From Vibrio sp. 99-8-1 (GTDB lineage Bacteria > Pseudomonadota > Gammaproteobacteria > Enterobacterales > Vibrionaceae), in assembly GCF_013114595.1 (NCBI RefSeq), contig NZ_VTXE01000007.1, positions 1-64,000 of the forward strand: a DNA stretch of 64,000 nt, written 5' to 3'. The stretch's first letter is position 1. The number at the start of each line of letters is the position of its first letter. Of this stretch, positions 55,896 through 64,000 are shown piece by piece. The position numbers and the translations under genes are program-made. A model generated the notes under the pieces. That model worked only from the letters and a program-made list of their open reading frames with translations, did no database searches and was not told where the DNA came from.

Positions 55896-56366
55896 ATGAA
55901 AGTGTTTATTATGCGGCATGGTGAGGCAGAGCATTTTGCTAATAGCGATGCGGAAAGAGAGTTGACGACGAGAGGGCGAGAGCAATCATTAGCGGTGGCT
56001 CGAGCGTGTGAACGTCAGGGGTTTCATCAATTTGACTCGGTGTTAGTGAGTCCATACATACGAGCTCAACAGACATGGCAGACCATTTCTAGTGTCTTTA
56101 CCACTCATGATGACGGTTTCTCTACTTACCAAGACATCACTCCGTATGGAACCTCATCCGATGTTTTTCATTATGTATCTGCACTGATCGCGAGCAAAAA
56201 CCTTGATACGGTTTTGCTGGTGTCTCATCTTCCTCTTGTTGGCTATTTAACCGCAGAGTTTGTTTCAGGTATTGCACCACCCATGTTTCCCACTTCTGGG
56301 CTTGTGTGTATCGAGTACGATGCAGAGACAATGTGTGGTGAACTGTTATGGCATATTCACCCTTAA
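55896..56366 (+). CDS. sixA: Phosphohistidine phosphatase SixA
   Basis: SixA removes phosphate from histidine in phosphotransfer proteins (ArcB, and NPr of the nitrogen PTS in E. coli). The 156-residue protein has the histidine-phosphatase start MRHGEAEHF (Arg7-His8), RAQQTW and the later LLVSHLPLVGYL segment with the second catalytic His. Located as in E. coli, between fadJ and smrB. It converges on smrB, 11 bp away. Confidence 0.94.
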   Translation: MKVFIMRHGEAEHFANSDAERELTTRGREQSLAVARACERQGFHQFDSVLVSPYIRAQQTWQTISSVFTTHDDGFSTYQDITPYGTSSDVFHYVSALIASKNLDTVLLVSHLPLVGYLTAEFVSGIAPPMFPTSGLVCIEYDAETMCGELLWHIHP

Positions 56367-56377
56367 CAGAATAAACA

Positions 56378-56908
56378 TTATTTTTCGGCAATGCTAAGCA
56401 GTATAAGCAGAGCGCCATTACCACCAAATTCTAATGGAGCTTGGTGGTAAGCCATAACATCCGGATGCTGAGCCAGCCAGATGGGCACTTTTTGTTTTAA
56501 TATGTGTTTACCAATACCATGCATAACACACGCGCAGTGCACATTCTCTCTAACACAATGAGCTAACATGGCGGCTAATTCCGCTTTGGCTTCTTGTTGG
56601 GTCATGCCGTGCATATCGAGATAGACGTCAGGAACATAGACACCACGACGAAGTCGTTTTACCTCATATTTCGAAACATCGCTTCTGGCATATCGAGTTG
56701 GGCCCTCAGCATCTAAGTGCGGAACGAACTCATCTGAGAAGAAAAACTCATTATCTTTTGCTTCTCTGTCAAACCGTTGAGTATCTTTTTGCTTAATGTC
56801 TCTTTTTGGTTTTTGGATTATGGTATCCTGTCGCAACTTTTTTATGCCCTTAACTGCGTCTTGAAATAAGGCAAAGTCGTCATCAAAGTTTTGGTCTTTG
56901 TTGCTCAT
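56378..56908 (-). CDS. smrB: Ribosome rescue factor SmrB
   Basis: SmrB is an Smr-domain endonuclease that cuts mRNA between collided ribosomes. The 176 residues have a charged N-terminal helix and the Smr domain (about 95-176): LDMHGMTQQEAKAELAAML, VMHGIGKHILKQKVPIWLAQHPDV and the C-terminal EFGGNGALLILL. E. coli YfcN is the orthologue in the same position. Start ATG is at 56906-56908. Confidence 0.95.
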   Translation of the reverse strand: MSNKDQNFDDDFALFQDAVKGIKKLRQDTIIQKPKRDIKQKDTQRFDREAKDNEFFFSDEFVPHLDAEGPTRYARSDVSKYEVKRLRRGVYVPDVYLDMHGMTQQEAKAELAAMLAHCVRENVHCACVMHGIGKHILKQKVPIWLAQHPDVMAYHQAPLEFGGNGALLILLSIAEK

Positions 56909-56961
56909 AATTAATCATTCTTTGTTAGATGCGGGTATTGTAGCGCTTTTTGGAGACAATT

Positions 56962-57897
56962 TTGGATAAGATTTTTGTAGATGAAGTGGTTTCAGAGTTA
57001 TCAACACTTCAGGATATGCTTCGTTGGACTGTAAGTCGATTTAACGCAGCGGGTCTATTTTATGGACATGGCTCGGATAATTCATGGGATGAAGCCGTTC
57101 AATTGATCTTACCGACAATATATCTTCCTATCGATATACCCCCACACGTACTAAATTCTCGCCTTACCACATCTGAGCGCAGTCGCATTGTGACCAGAGT
57201 GGTTAAACGCATTAACGATAAAATTCCTACGGCATATTTGACCAACAAAGCGTGGTTTTGTGGGCTGGAATTTTATGTAGATGAACGCGTTTTGGTGCCT
57301 CGTTCACCAATAGGAGAGTTAATCGAAGCTCAATTTCAACCTTGGTTAGTTGACTCGCCATATCGCATTATGGATTTATGTACCGGAAGTGGATGCATAG
57401 CGATTGCTTGTGCTCACGCCTTTCCAGACGCGGAAGTCGATGCAATTGATATTTCTACTGATGCTTTAGAAGTGGCTGAACAAAATATTCAGAGCCACGG
57501 TATGGAACAGCAGGTATTTCCTATCCGTTCTGACCTTTTCCGAGATTTAGCCAAAGACGATAGCTACGATATTATCGTCTCTAATCCTCCTTATGTTGAT
57601 CAGGAAGATATGGCTAGTCTGCCAGAGGAGTTCACTCACGAGCCAGAACTGGGTCTAGCGGCGGGAACGGATGGACTCAAGTTAGTTCGACGTATACTGG
57701 CTAACGCTCCTAATTATTTAGGTGAAAATGGCATCTTGATTTGTGAAGTCGGTAATTCTATGGTGCACATGATGGAACAGTACCCTGAAATACCGTTCAC
57801 TTGGATCGAATTTGAAAACGGCGGTCATGGTGTATTCATGCTGACACGCCAGCAGCTAGTTGAATGTGCAGATCATTTTAGTCTTTATATCGACTAA
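56962..57897 (+). CDS. prmB: Ribosomal protein L3 glutamine methyltransferase PrmB
   Basis: PrmB methylates Gln150 of ribosomal protein L3. I choose TTG 56962 (311 residues, [18 protein letters not shown]), five bases after GGAGA; TTG 56950 is unlikely because it overlaps the ribosome site. The SAM motif ([14 protein letters not shown]) and catalytic NPPY at 208-211 mark it as an HemK-type glutamine methyltransferase; L3 specificity comes from the N-terminal domain and synteny with smrB and aroC. A terminator follows. Confidence 0.95.
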   Translation: MDKIFVDEVVSELSTLQDMLRWTVSRFNAAGLFYGHGSDNSWDEAVQLILPTIYLPIDIPPHVLNSRLTTSERSRIVTRVVKRINDKIPTAYLTNKAWFCGLEFYVDERVLVPRSPIGELIEAQFQPWLVDSPYRIMDLCTGSGCIAIACAHAFPDAEVDAIDISTDALEVAEQNIQSHGMEQQVFPIRSDLFRDLAKDDSYDIIVSNPPYVDQEDMASLPEEFTHEPELGLAAGTDGLKLVRRILANAPNYLGENGILICEVGNSMVHMMEQYPEIPFTWIEFENGGHGVFMLTRQQLVECADHFSLYID

Positions 57898-57934
57898 CAT
57901 GGAACGGCAATTGTCATTGCTGAGTAAAACCCTC

Positions 57935-57966
57935 AAAAAGATCAGAAATATTCTGGTCTTTTTTTG
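57935..57966 (+). terminator. Terminator after prmB
   Basis: AAAAAGATCAGAA (57935-57947) pairs with TTCTGGTCTTTTT (57951-57963) including one G-T pair, ending in a run of seven T. The rest of the gap to aroC (57967-58154) shows no further strong structure. Confidence 0.85.
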
Positions 57967-58154
57967 TTTAGAAAGGGTTTACATCGTGCGCGGATAAAGC
58001 GAACATGAAAGCAATACCATTTTTTACTCACCCTCCGTGCTAAGGCGCTTTCTATAAAGCAGATGTAACTAAGCATGTTGCCAGAAGTTCAATGTGAATT
58101 GATGATATGTGAGTGATTAACGTTTAAAAACGCGAACAAGATAATGAGGATTTA

Positions 58155-59240
58155 ATGGCTGGAAATAGTATTGGTCAGCACTTTACGGTAACCACATTCG
58201 GAGAGAGTCACGGTATTGCATTAGGTTGTATTGTGGATGGTTGTCCTCCAGGACTTGAGATTACTGAAGCTGATTTACAAAAGGATTTGGATCGCCGTCG
58301 TCCAGGGACGTCTCGTTATACTACTGCCCGAAGAGAACCGGATGAAGTGAAAATTTTATCTGGAGTATTTGAAGGCAAAACGACTGGTACCTCAATCGGG
58401 CTATTAATTGAGAACACTGATCAGCGTTCAAAGGATTATTCCGAAATTAAAGACAAGTTTCGTCCCGGTCATGCAGATTATACCTATCACCAAAAGTATG
58501 GGGTACGAGACTATCGAGGCGGAGGACGTTCTTCTGCTCGAGAAACTGCGATGCGTGTTGCAGCAGGCGCTATTGCTAAGAAGTACTTGCAACAAGAGTT
58601 TGGTATCGAAGTGAGAGCCTATCTTTCGCAGATGGGAGACGTCACTATCGATAAAGTCGATTGGGATGAGATCGAAAACAATGCCTTTTTCTCTCCTGAT
58701 GCAGACAAAGTGGATGCGTTTGACCTGCTTATTAGAGAACTGAAAAAACAGGGCGATTCAATTGGTGCCAAAATTCAGGTTGTTGCAAGCAATGTACCTG
58801 TTGGATTAGGCGAACCTATCTTTGATCGCTTAGATGCTGATATCGCTCATGCATTGATGAGCATTAATGCTGTTAAAGGTGTGGAAATTGGTGACGGCTT
58901 TGAAGTGGTTGCGCAAAAAGGCAGTGAACATAGAGACCCACTAACGCCAACTGGTTTTAAATCTAATCATGCTGGAGGCATCTTAGGGGGTATTTCTACT
59001 GGGCAAGATATTGTCGCAAGTATTGCTCTTAAGCCAACGTCCAGCATTACGGTTCCAGGTGAGACAATAACAAAAGCAGGAGAGGCCACTGAACTCATCA
59101 CTAAGGGTCGCCATGATCCTTGTGTAGGTATTCGTGCAGTGCCAATTGCAGAAGCTATGTTAGCCATCGTCCTTATGGATCATTTACTTCGCCATCGTGG
59201 ACAGAACTTTTCTGTTACTACTGAAACCCCAAAAATTTAG
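58155..59240 (+). CDS. aroC: Chorismate synthase AroC
   Basis: AroC makes chorismate from EPSP (5-enolpyruvylshikimate-3-phosphate) with reduced FMN, the last step of the shikimate pathway. The 361 residues start with the family motif [19 protein letters not shown], followed by [11 protein letters not shown] and [11 protein letters not shown] and the C-terminal [18 protein letters not shown]. Normal length. It is followed by a candidate terminator; in E. coli mepA and yfcA lie between it and epmC, but here they are absent. Confidence 0.98.
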   Translation: MAGNSIGQHFTVTTFGESHGIALGCIVDGCPPGLEITEADLQKDLDRRRPGTSRYTTARREPDEVKILSGVFEGKTTGTSIGLLIENTDQRSKDYSEIKDKFRPGHADYTYHQKYGVRDYRGGGRSSARETAMRVAAGAIAKKYLQQEFGIEVRAYLSQMGDVTIDKVDWDEIENNAFFSPDADKVDAFDLLIRELKKQGDSIGAKIQVVASNVPVGLGEPIFDRLDADIAHALMSINAVKGVEIGDGFEVVAQKGSEHRDPLTPTGFKSNHAGGILGGISTGQDIVASIALKPTSSITVPGETITKAGEATELITKGRHDPCVGIRAVPIAEAMLAIVLMDHLLRHRGQNFSVTTETPKI

Positions 59241-59260
59241 TAGTAGAGCCTGATGACGTG

Positions 59261-59300
59261 AGAGCAAGGAAGAGAGTTTGTCTTTCTTGCTCTTTGTTCT
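59261..59300 (+). terminator. Candidate terminator after aroC
   Basis: AGAGCAAG (59261-59268) pairs with CTTGCTCT (59286-59293), with inner AAGA/TCTT, followed by T-rich TTTGTTCTTC. Stem good, T tract interrupted. Confidence 0.55.
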
Positions 59301-59402
59301 TCAGTGGCGCTAAGTTGTTGGCCTTGCTTGCTCTTTGAAGTAAGTAACTAGGCGAAGATGTCGTTTGCTTTTTCAAATGATCAACACATTTGTAGATATA
59401 TT

Positions 59403-59933
59403 ATGCAACATCACTATTCAGATTTAATCTCCATTTTTAATCAAACCTTTTTTGAACAGTTTAATACTCGTCTAATGCTAGGTGATGATGAGCCGATCTA
59501 TTTACCAGCTGACGAGACAGTAAGTTATCACCGTATTCTATTTGCCCACGGTTATTACGCTTCTGCGCTACATGAAATAGCCCATTGGTGTGTAGCGGGG
59601 GCAGAAAGAAGAGAGCAACAAGATTATGGTTACTGGTATCAGCCAGATGGGCGAACAGAGGCAGTGCAGCGAGAATTTGAAGCGGTAGAAATCCTTCCTC
59701 AAGCTTATGAATGGATACTCTCTGTAAGTGCGGGCTTTTCATTTACGGTTAGTTGTGACAATCTGCATGGCGATTTTGAGCCAGATAGGTTGGCGTTTAT
59801 GCAGCAAGTTTATAATCAAGTTGCCACGACATTATCATCAGGACTGCCACCAAGGTTATTAGCGTTGAGTAATGCATTACGACATTTTTACAGTATTGCT
59901 GAGCTTGATATTGACCAATTTGAAGTACGATAG
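59403..59933 (+). CDS. epmC: Elongation factor P hydroxylase EpmC
   Basis: EpmC (YfcM) hydroxylates the modified lysine of EF-P. The protein shows the HExxH metal motif HEIAHW (57-61) and the conserved segments GDDEPIYLPAD, FAHGYYASA, YWYQPDGRTEAVQREFE and SCDNLHGDFEPDR. By comparison with the E. coli protein I start at ATG 59403 (176 residues, MQHHYSDLISIFN). ATG 59358, preceded by AGGCG, would add 15 residues and cannot be excluded. yfcL follows after 8 bp. Confidence 0.93.
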   Translation: MQHHYSDLISIFNQTFFEQFNTRLMLGDDEPIYLPADETVSYHRILFAHGYYASALHEIAHWCVAGAERREQQDYGYWYQPDGRTEAVQREFEAVEILPQAYEWILSVSAGFSFTVSCDNLHGDFEPDRLAFMQQVYNQVATTLSSGLPPRLLALSNALRHFYSIAELDIDQFEVR

Positions 59934-59941
59934 AGAACACT

Positions 59942-60205
59942 ATGATTTTACAATATGAAGAGAAAATATTAGAAAAAATTGATGCATCAGTTACGACAGC
60001 GTCAGATGATGAGTTATTTGCCGGTGGCTACTTGCGAGGGCATATATCTCTTGCGGTTGCAGACTGTGAAGCATTGGACATTGATGATATTGCTGTGTTG
60101 GAAGAGAAGATAGCAACTAGCTTAGAGCAAGCAAAGTCTGAGTTATCTCCTGCTGACCGCGTTATTGTCATGGCGTTATGGTATGAGCTAAAAAAAGCGA
60201 TTTGA
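59942..60205 (+). CDS. yfcL: YfcL family protein
   Basis: An 87-residue acidic, helical protein of the YfcL family, of unknown function, found after epmC in E. coli and vibrios. The conserved part includes DELFAGGYLRGHISLA and DRVIVMALWYELKK. Probably co-transcribed with epmC (8-bp gap). A weak terminator overlaps its end. Confidence 0.9.
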   Translation: MILQYEEKILEKIDASVTTASDDELFAGGYLRGHISLAVADCEALDIDDIAVLEEKIATSLEQAKSELSPADRVIVMALWYELKKAI

Positions 60206-60213
60206 GCTTTTTA
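60192..60213 (+). terminator. Weak terminator at the end of yfcL
   Basis: AAAAAGC (60192-60198) pairs with GCTTTTT (60206-60212) across the yfcL stop codon; only two G-C pairs. Confidence 0.4.
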
Positions 60214-60428
60214 ATAAATCATGTTGATGTTATCGCTAGATATAGAGCAATGATACTAACTTGTTATTTTTTCTCTAATAACTCGATTTGTCCTAAAGAA
60301 ATTAGAATGTAACGACAGATTGAAAAGTTTGACATTGCTTCCATTTAAAAATTTGATCTGAGCGACAGAATAAATTTATTTGCTTGATAAAATGTTAGCC
60401 TAAATAACAAAAATCATTAGGTGCAGAA

Positions 60429-61643
60429 ATGAATGGGTTTGACATGAAAACAGCGGTAGTTGTTTTTGTCTTTGTTGAATACATCAGTACCTATGTATTT
60501 GCTATAACTTGGTGGCAGAATAAAGGGCGTTTCTCTGGTTTAGGTTACTTTTTTGCGGGCTTCTTTCTTTTTTCCCTTGGTCTTTCGTTAGGGGTGTTTA
60601 GAGGCGAATTACCCATACTGTTAACGGTTATTGTCGCCAATATATTGATGTTTTTTAGCAATGTACTGTTTCTGTTTGGACTTAGTGCATTCTTGAAAAT
60701 AAAGTTGTACAAAAGTATTTACTACGCCTACACCATTCTCTTTACCTTACTATACAGTTATTTCACTTTAATTGAGTACGATGTTTCTAGCCGCATTATT
60801 GTCTTTAGTAGCATGATACTGGTGACTTATTCTCATATGCTGTATCTGCTTTATATCAAGGTAAAAAGCGGAGATAGCAATTTTATTTATAGTCTTGGCG
60901 TTGCCATTGTATCCTTGGCGATTATCTCTTCTTGTCGGGCCTATTTTGCGTTTGTTGAAGGTTCCCCTACTGATTACTTCTCTATCTCATCCTACGAGAC
61001 CATACTTGTTATGGCGACTATTGTGGCGATGACACTGTTTGTTTTTTCATTACAGTTAATGGTTAGTGGCCGTCTTTTTAGTATTACTGAAGAGCGGGCG
61101 GCATTACAAAAAGTGCTGCTAAAAGAGACGGAAAAATTAGCCACGACTGATAGTCTTACGAATCTATTTAATAGAAGAAAAATTGAGTCGATAGTTGAAC
61201 AGGAGTTTAAAAAATCCGTTCAAAACCATCGCCAGTTTTCGGTTATTTTATGCGACTTAGACTATTTTAAAGCAACCAATGATAAGTATGGGCATGATGT
61301 GGGAGACCAAGCACTTATTGAGGTGGCTTCAATACTCACGGATCTTATTGGTCGATCAGGAGAGGTGGGAAGATGGGGAGGAGAAGAGTTTATGATTGTA
61401 TTGCCCAAACTGTCACTCAAAGAAGCGTTGCAGGTGGCCAATAGCCTTCAATATTACCTCAGTAACTATCGTCCTAAATTTACGACAGAAAAAGAGATGC
61501 TAACGATGAGCTTTGGTGTTGCTGATAACAGTTTCAAACATCGAGATTATCAGGCTGTTGTAAAACAAGCCGATACCGCACTCTATTCTGCCAAAAATAA
61601 TGGCCGGAATAGAGTGGAGTACTCCGCTGAATTAGTTAACTAA
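60429..61643 (+). CDS. Membrane GGDEF diguanylate cyclase
   Basis: Likely makes c-di-GMP. The 404 residues have a seven-segment membrane domain (about 8-212) of a type I cannot name, a short linker and a GGDEF domain (about 240-400) with the active-site motif GGEEF at 317-321 and the metal/substrate residues in CDLDYFKATNDKYGHDVGD. The product-inhibition site, normally RxxD, reads RSGE (309-312), so feedback control may be weakened. E. coli lacks a gene here; it lies between yfcL and mnmC. A possible promoter (TTGACA near 60332) is ahead of it. Confidence 0.9.
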   Translation: MNGFDMKTAVVVFVFVEYISTYVFAITWWQNKGRFSGLGYFFAGFFLFSLGLSLGVFRGELPILLTVIVANILMFFSNVLFLFGLSAFLKIKLYKSIYYAYTILFTLLYSYFTLIEYDVSSRIIVFSSMILVTYSHMLYLLYIKVKSGDSNFIYSLGVAIVSLAIISSCRAYFAFVEGSPTDYFSISSYETILVMATIVAMTLFVFSLQLMVSGRLFSITEERAALQKVLLKETEKLATTDSLTNLFNRRKIESIVEQEFKKSVQNHRQFSVILCDLDYFKATNDKYGHDVGDQALIEVASILTDLIGRSGEVGRWGGEEFMIVLPKLSLKEALQVANSLQYYLSNYRPKFTTEKEMLTMSFGVADNSFKHRDYQAVVKQADTALYSAKNNGRNRVEYSAELVN

Positions 61644-61663
61644 TGTCATAGCTGGCGATAGTG

Positions 61664-63688
61664 CTAAAGTGAATGAGATGCATTGATAGGCTTTCCTTTT
61701 AGCAACCTTCTTATCCACATTTTCCCCGGATGAATCACCTCTAACATCTCATTTGGTAATGGCAGCGGGTCGTTACATATTTGGCTGGCTAACACTTCTG
61801 CCATTAATGGAGCGGAACATAACCCTCTGCCACCTAATGCAGCAAAACAGTATAGGTTAGGGTAACTGGCAACGTTAGATGCAGATGCTTTATTATTTTT
61901 TAAATCGGCGTACTCATTGGCTATTTTTTCTAAGTCGCAAACATTTCCAACATAGGGCAGGTGATCTCGTGTTACACTGCGTACGCCCTGACGAGAGAGA
62001 TTGTCACTGACATCAACTTCCTTCGGCCATTGCTGTTTTGGTAAGCTACGGAGCAACTTATACCTGTTCTCTTGTTGTATCTCTGCGTCAAAATCTTGAT
62101 CGACACAGTTTCGATCATGGCTTGCGCCGATACAGTGCAGTTGATCTCGTGGATTGGAAGGCGTCATATAACCGTTATAACAGAGTACCGTATTCAGCTT
62201 GGCTAAGTTTTTTGTGGTAGGTAAATGGGAAACTTGCCCCTTAACAGACGTTGCGGCAATAGATTGAGTCTGGTGGAAATGAGTGAACTGATGGCCATTG
62301 GCGATCACCACAGACTGATGTTTAAATGGCTGTTTTTCTGATGTTAATTGCCACAATTTATCGTTATCTAGATAATCTAGTTTATCTATTTTGCAGTTAA
62401 AGTGAACAGAAAGATTGTGTTCCGACTGAAGGTGTGTAAGTAAGTTCTGCGTCAGCTGTCTAGGCGCGAGCCAGCCACCAAGAGGGTAGCTGACACTCGG
62501 GCAGTCGATAGGTAGCCCAACAACTTTGCTAGATTGTTCTGCGGTCAGCTTATGTACAAGTTGTTCAGGAAAATGCCCCTCAAGCAGTTTGTTTAATTTG
62601 TTATCGGACTTTTCATCCCATAACAATTGAGTGACGCCACACCAATCATGATCAAAATAGATGGTTTTTGCTAGCTGTTCGACATATTGTCTCGCGTATA
62701 AGAAAGCCGGGGCAAATAAGCGTGATACACCGGTGTGAGAGCCGTTGAGTAATGGGTAAAGTGCTCCTTGTCGGTTTCCTGATGCATTGAGAGCCGCTTC
62801 TTCATCTTGGCAGTACAGGGTGACTTTTTTACCTCTTCGGCATAGCTTATCTGCTAATATAGCGCTGGCGATGCCGCCTCCTATAATAGCAATATCCTCA
62901 ACATTATCTGTATCAGGTCTAGCAAACCAAGCTGGTATGTTACCCTTGAACTGTTTATCCGGAAGTGTCCCAGCAATCATCTCTCTTTTATGGCCAAACC
63001 CTTTAACTTTTTTCATTTCAAAGCCGGCATCAATTAAGCCTCGGCGGACAAAACCCGCAGCAGTGAAAGTTGCGCAGCTACTGCCAACTTTTGCCAGTTG
63101 AGCCATGCCATCAAACAGTGTTTGGCTCCACATGTCTGGATTTTTGCTTGGAGCGAACCCATCAAGAAACCAGCAGTCTACAATACCAGCATCGTTAACA
63201 GGGACACTGGGTAAAGTCTCTTTGATATCCCCAAACCAGAGATCAAGAGTTATCATACCCTTTGCCATGGCTATGCGATGGCATTCAGGAAGAGCGATTG
63301 GGTAATTTTGCTGCAACTCTTTGGCGTATGTTGCAAGCTCTGGCCAAGATTGGTGCGCCTTATATAAATCAGTCTTGTTTAAGGGGAATTTCTCAAAACT
63401 GATGAAATGTAGTTCTTTTAGTGGTGAATTTGGATATTCTGCTCGAAATTTTTCAAAGCACTGCCATACTGCAAGAAAGTTTAATCCAGTACCAAATCCA
63501 GTTTCGGCGATAACAAAGCGGCGTTGTTCATATGTTTGCCATCTTTCTGGTAGATTATTTTGCTGAAGAAAAACATATTTTGACTCTTCTAACCCATTAG
63601 TGTTGGAAAAATATACGTCGTCAAATTGTTCTGAAACAGGAGTTCCAGCATCATTCCAATCAAGATTGGCATTGGTAATTGTTGTCAT
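61664..63688 (-). CDS. mnmC: tRNA modification enzyme MnmC (bifunctional)
   Basis: MnmC completes 5-methylaminomethyl-2-thiouridine at the tRNA wobble position. The 674 residues fuse an N-terminal SAM-dependent methyltransferase ([12 protein letters not shown] at 61-72; [17 protein letters not shown]) with a C-terminal FAD oxidase ([15 protein letters not shown] near 265-280; [18 protein letters not shown]). Length and order are the same as E. coli MnmC. Divergent from fabB; it converges on the GGDEF gene 20 bp away. Confidence 0.97.
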   Translation of the reverse strand: MTTITNANLDWNDAGTPVSEQFDDVYFSNTNGLEESKYVFLQQNNLPERWQTYEQRRFVIAETGFGTGLNFLAVWQCFEKFRAEYPNSPLKELHFISFEKFPLNKTDLYKAHQSWPELATYAKELQQNYPIALPECHRIAMAKGMITLDLWFGDIKETLPSVPVNDAGIVDCWFLDGFAPSKNPDMWSQTLFDGMAQLAKVGSSCATFTAAGFVRRGLIDAGFEMKKVKGFGHKREMIAGTLPDKQFKGNIPAWFARPDTDNVEDIAIIGGGIASAILADKLCRRGKKVTLYCQDEEAALNASGNRQGALYPLLNGSHTGVSRLFAPAFLYARQYVEQLAKTIYFDHDWCGVTQLLWDEKSDNKLNKLLEGHFPEQLVHKLTAEQSSKVVGLPIDCPSVSYPLGGWLAPRQLTQNLLTHLQSEHNLSVHFNCKIDKLDYLDNDKLWQLTSEKQPFKHQSVVIANGHQFTHFHQTQSIAATSVKGQVSHLPTTKNLAKLNTVLCYNGYMTPSNPRDQLHCIGASHDRNCVDQDFDAEIQQENRYKLLRSLPKQQWPKEVDVSDNLSRQGVRSVTRDHLPYVGNVCDLEKIANEYADLKNNKASASNVASYPNLYCFAALGGRGLCSAPLMAEVLASQICNDPLPLPNEMLEVIHPGKMWIRRLLKGKPINASHSL

Positions 63689-63819
63689 CGTCTTGCCGAG
63701 TGTTGCTATACTCTTGCTACTTGAAGCTGCAGCAGTGTGACAGGTAACTGGAAACCTACCTGCAAGCCTAAGTAGTTTGGGTATATGTCGAATAATTGGT
63801 TTGAATTGTACGGCTTTAT

Positions 63820-63836
63820 AGGAAAGCTGACCACTT
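63820..63836. promoter_or_regulatory. Candidate FadR site ahead of fabB
   Basis: AGGAAAGCTGACCACTT has a good FadR right half (TGACCA) but a poor left half. A TATTAT -10 box at 63854-63859 would put it near -35 to -45, the position at which FadR activates fabB in E. coli. Confidence 0.3.
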
Positions 63837-63890
63837 TTGTGTTGTAACTTGGTTATTATCTTACTGACTTAATATTTATAGGAATATGAA

Positions 63891-64000
63891 ATGAAACGCG
63901 CTGTCATCACTGGTATGGGAATTGTCTCTAGTATCGGTAATAACGTTGAAGAAGTATTGGTATCGTTAAAAGAAGGCAAATCAGGCATAAACGCATCTGA
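63891..64000 (+). CDS. fabB: 3-oxoacyl-ACP synthase I FabB, 5' end only
   Basis: The first 36 codons of fabB before the window ends. The N-terminus MKRAVITGMGIVSSIGNNVEEV is the KAS I/II start, and position after mnmC (divergent) is the same as in E. coli. FabB extends acyl chains and is needed for unsaturated fatty-acid synthesis. No ribosome site stronger than AGGAATATGAA is seen. Confidence 0.93.
   Translation, partial: MKRAVITGMGIVSSIGNNVEEVLVSLKEGKSGINAS

Noticed and set aside
1..64000. Insertion sequences, prophage, CRISPR arrays, tRNA or rRNA genes
   Set aside because: I saw no transposase, integrase, phage genes, regular repeat-spacer array, or tRNA/rRNA-like sequence in the gene gaps. 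An automated search would be needed to be certain for tRNAs.

Overview
This window is chromosomal DNA from a marine gammaproteobacterium of the family Vibrionaceae, most likely the genus Vibrio. The basis is gene content and order: a polar-flagellum cluster with the flrA-flrB-flrC hierarchy, flhF-flhG, and the polar array-positioning genes parC-parP, followed by a cytochrome c maturation operon and then an enterobacterial/vibrio synteny block running from mlaA to fabB. I see no mobile element, CRISPR array, rRNA or tRNA, and no abrupt change of coding style. The species cannot be named from what I can see.

Layout. (1) 1-4.8 kb: the 3' end of one flagellin gene, a second complete flagellin gene with a sigma-28-type promoter, then flaG-fliD-flaI-fliS. 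(2) 5.1-9.1 kb: the regulators flrA, flrB and flrC. (3) 9.2-22.6 kb: fliEFGHIJ and fliKLMNOPQR-flhB (basal body, switch and export apparatus). (4) 22.7-35.4 kb: flhA-flhF-flhG-fliA, then cheY-cheZ-cheA-cheB-parC-parP-cheW and a DUF2802 gene. Sigma-54-type -24/-12 elements lie ahead of flrB, fliE, fliK and flhA. A fifth, exact-consensus copy lies inside the start of flaG. (5) 35.6-42.7 kb: ccmABCDEFGHI, cytochrome c maturation. (6) 42.7-64 kb: mlaA, two fadL genes, an ECF sigma/DUF3379 pair, fadI-fadJ, a universal stress protein, a NifW-like small protein, an M16 protease, sixA, smrB, prmB, aroC, epmC, yfcL, a membrane GGDEF protein, mnmC and the start of fabB. In E. coli the order mlaA-fadL-yfcZ-fadI-fadJ-sixA-smrB-prmB-aroC-(mepA-yfcA)-epmC-yfcL-mnmC-fabB is the same, so the lineage-specific genes here are those that fill the gaps.

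How the genes work together. FlrA with sigma-54 should switch on flrBC. FlrC with sigma-54 drives the hook/basal-body operons, and FliA (sigma-28) drives late genes such as the second flagellin. FlhF/FlhG set the position and number of the polar flagellum. ParC/ParP bring the CheA/CheW array to the pole. In the last third, fatty-acid uptake (fadL), beta-oxidation (fadI/fadJ) and synthesis (fabB) lie close together, and FadR-like operator sequences can be seen near several of them.

Main points for a second look: a perfect sigma-54 element inside flaG; a strongly structured, terminator-ended stretch with no gene between the ECF sigma gene and fadI (candidate sRNA or attenuator); a second terminator-ended structured stretch between fliS and flrA; an FlhB autocleavage motif reading NPEH instead of NPTH; an ECF/anti-sigma pair where E. 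coli has yfcZ; a NifW-like protein with no nif genes nearby; and internal repeats in FliD and CheA.
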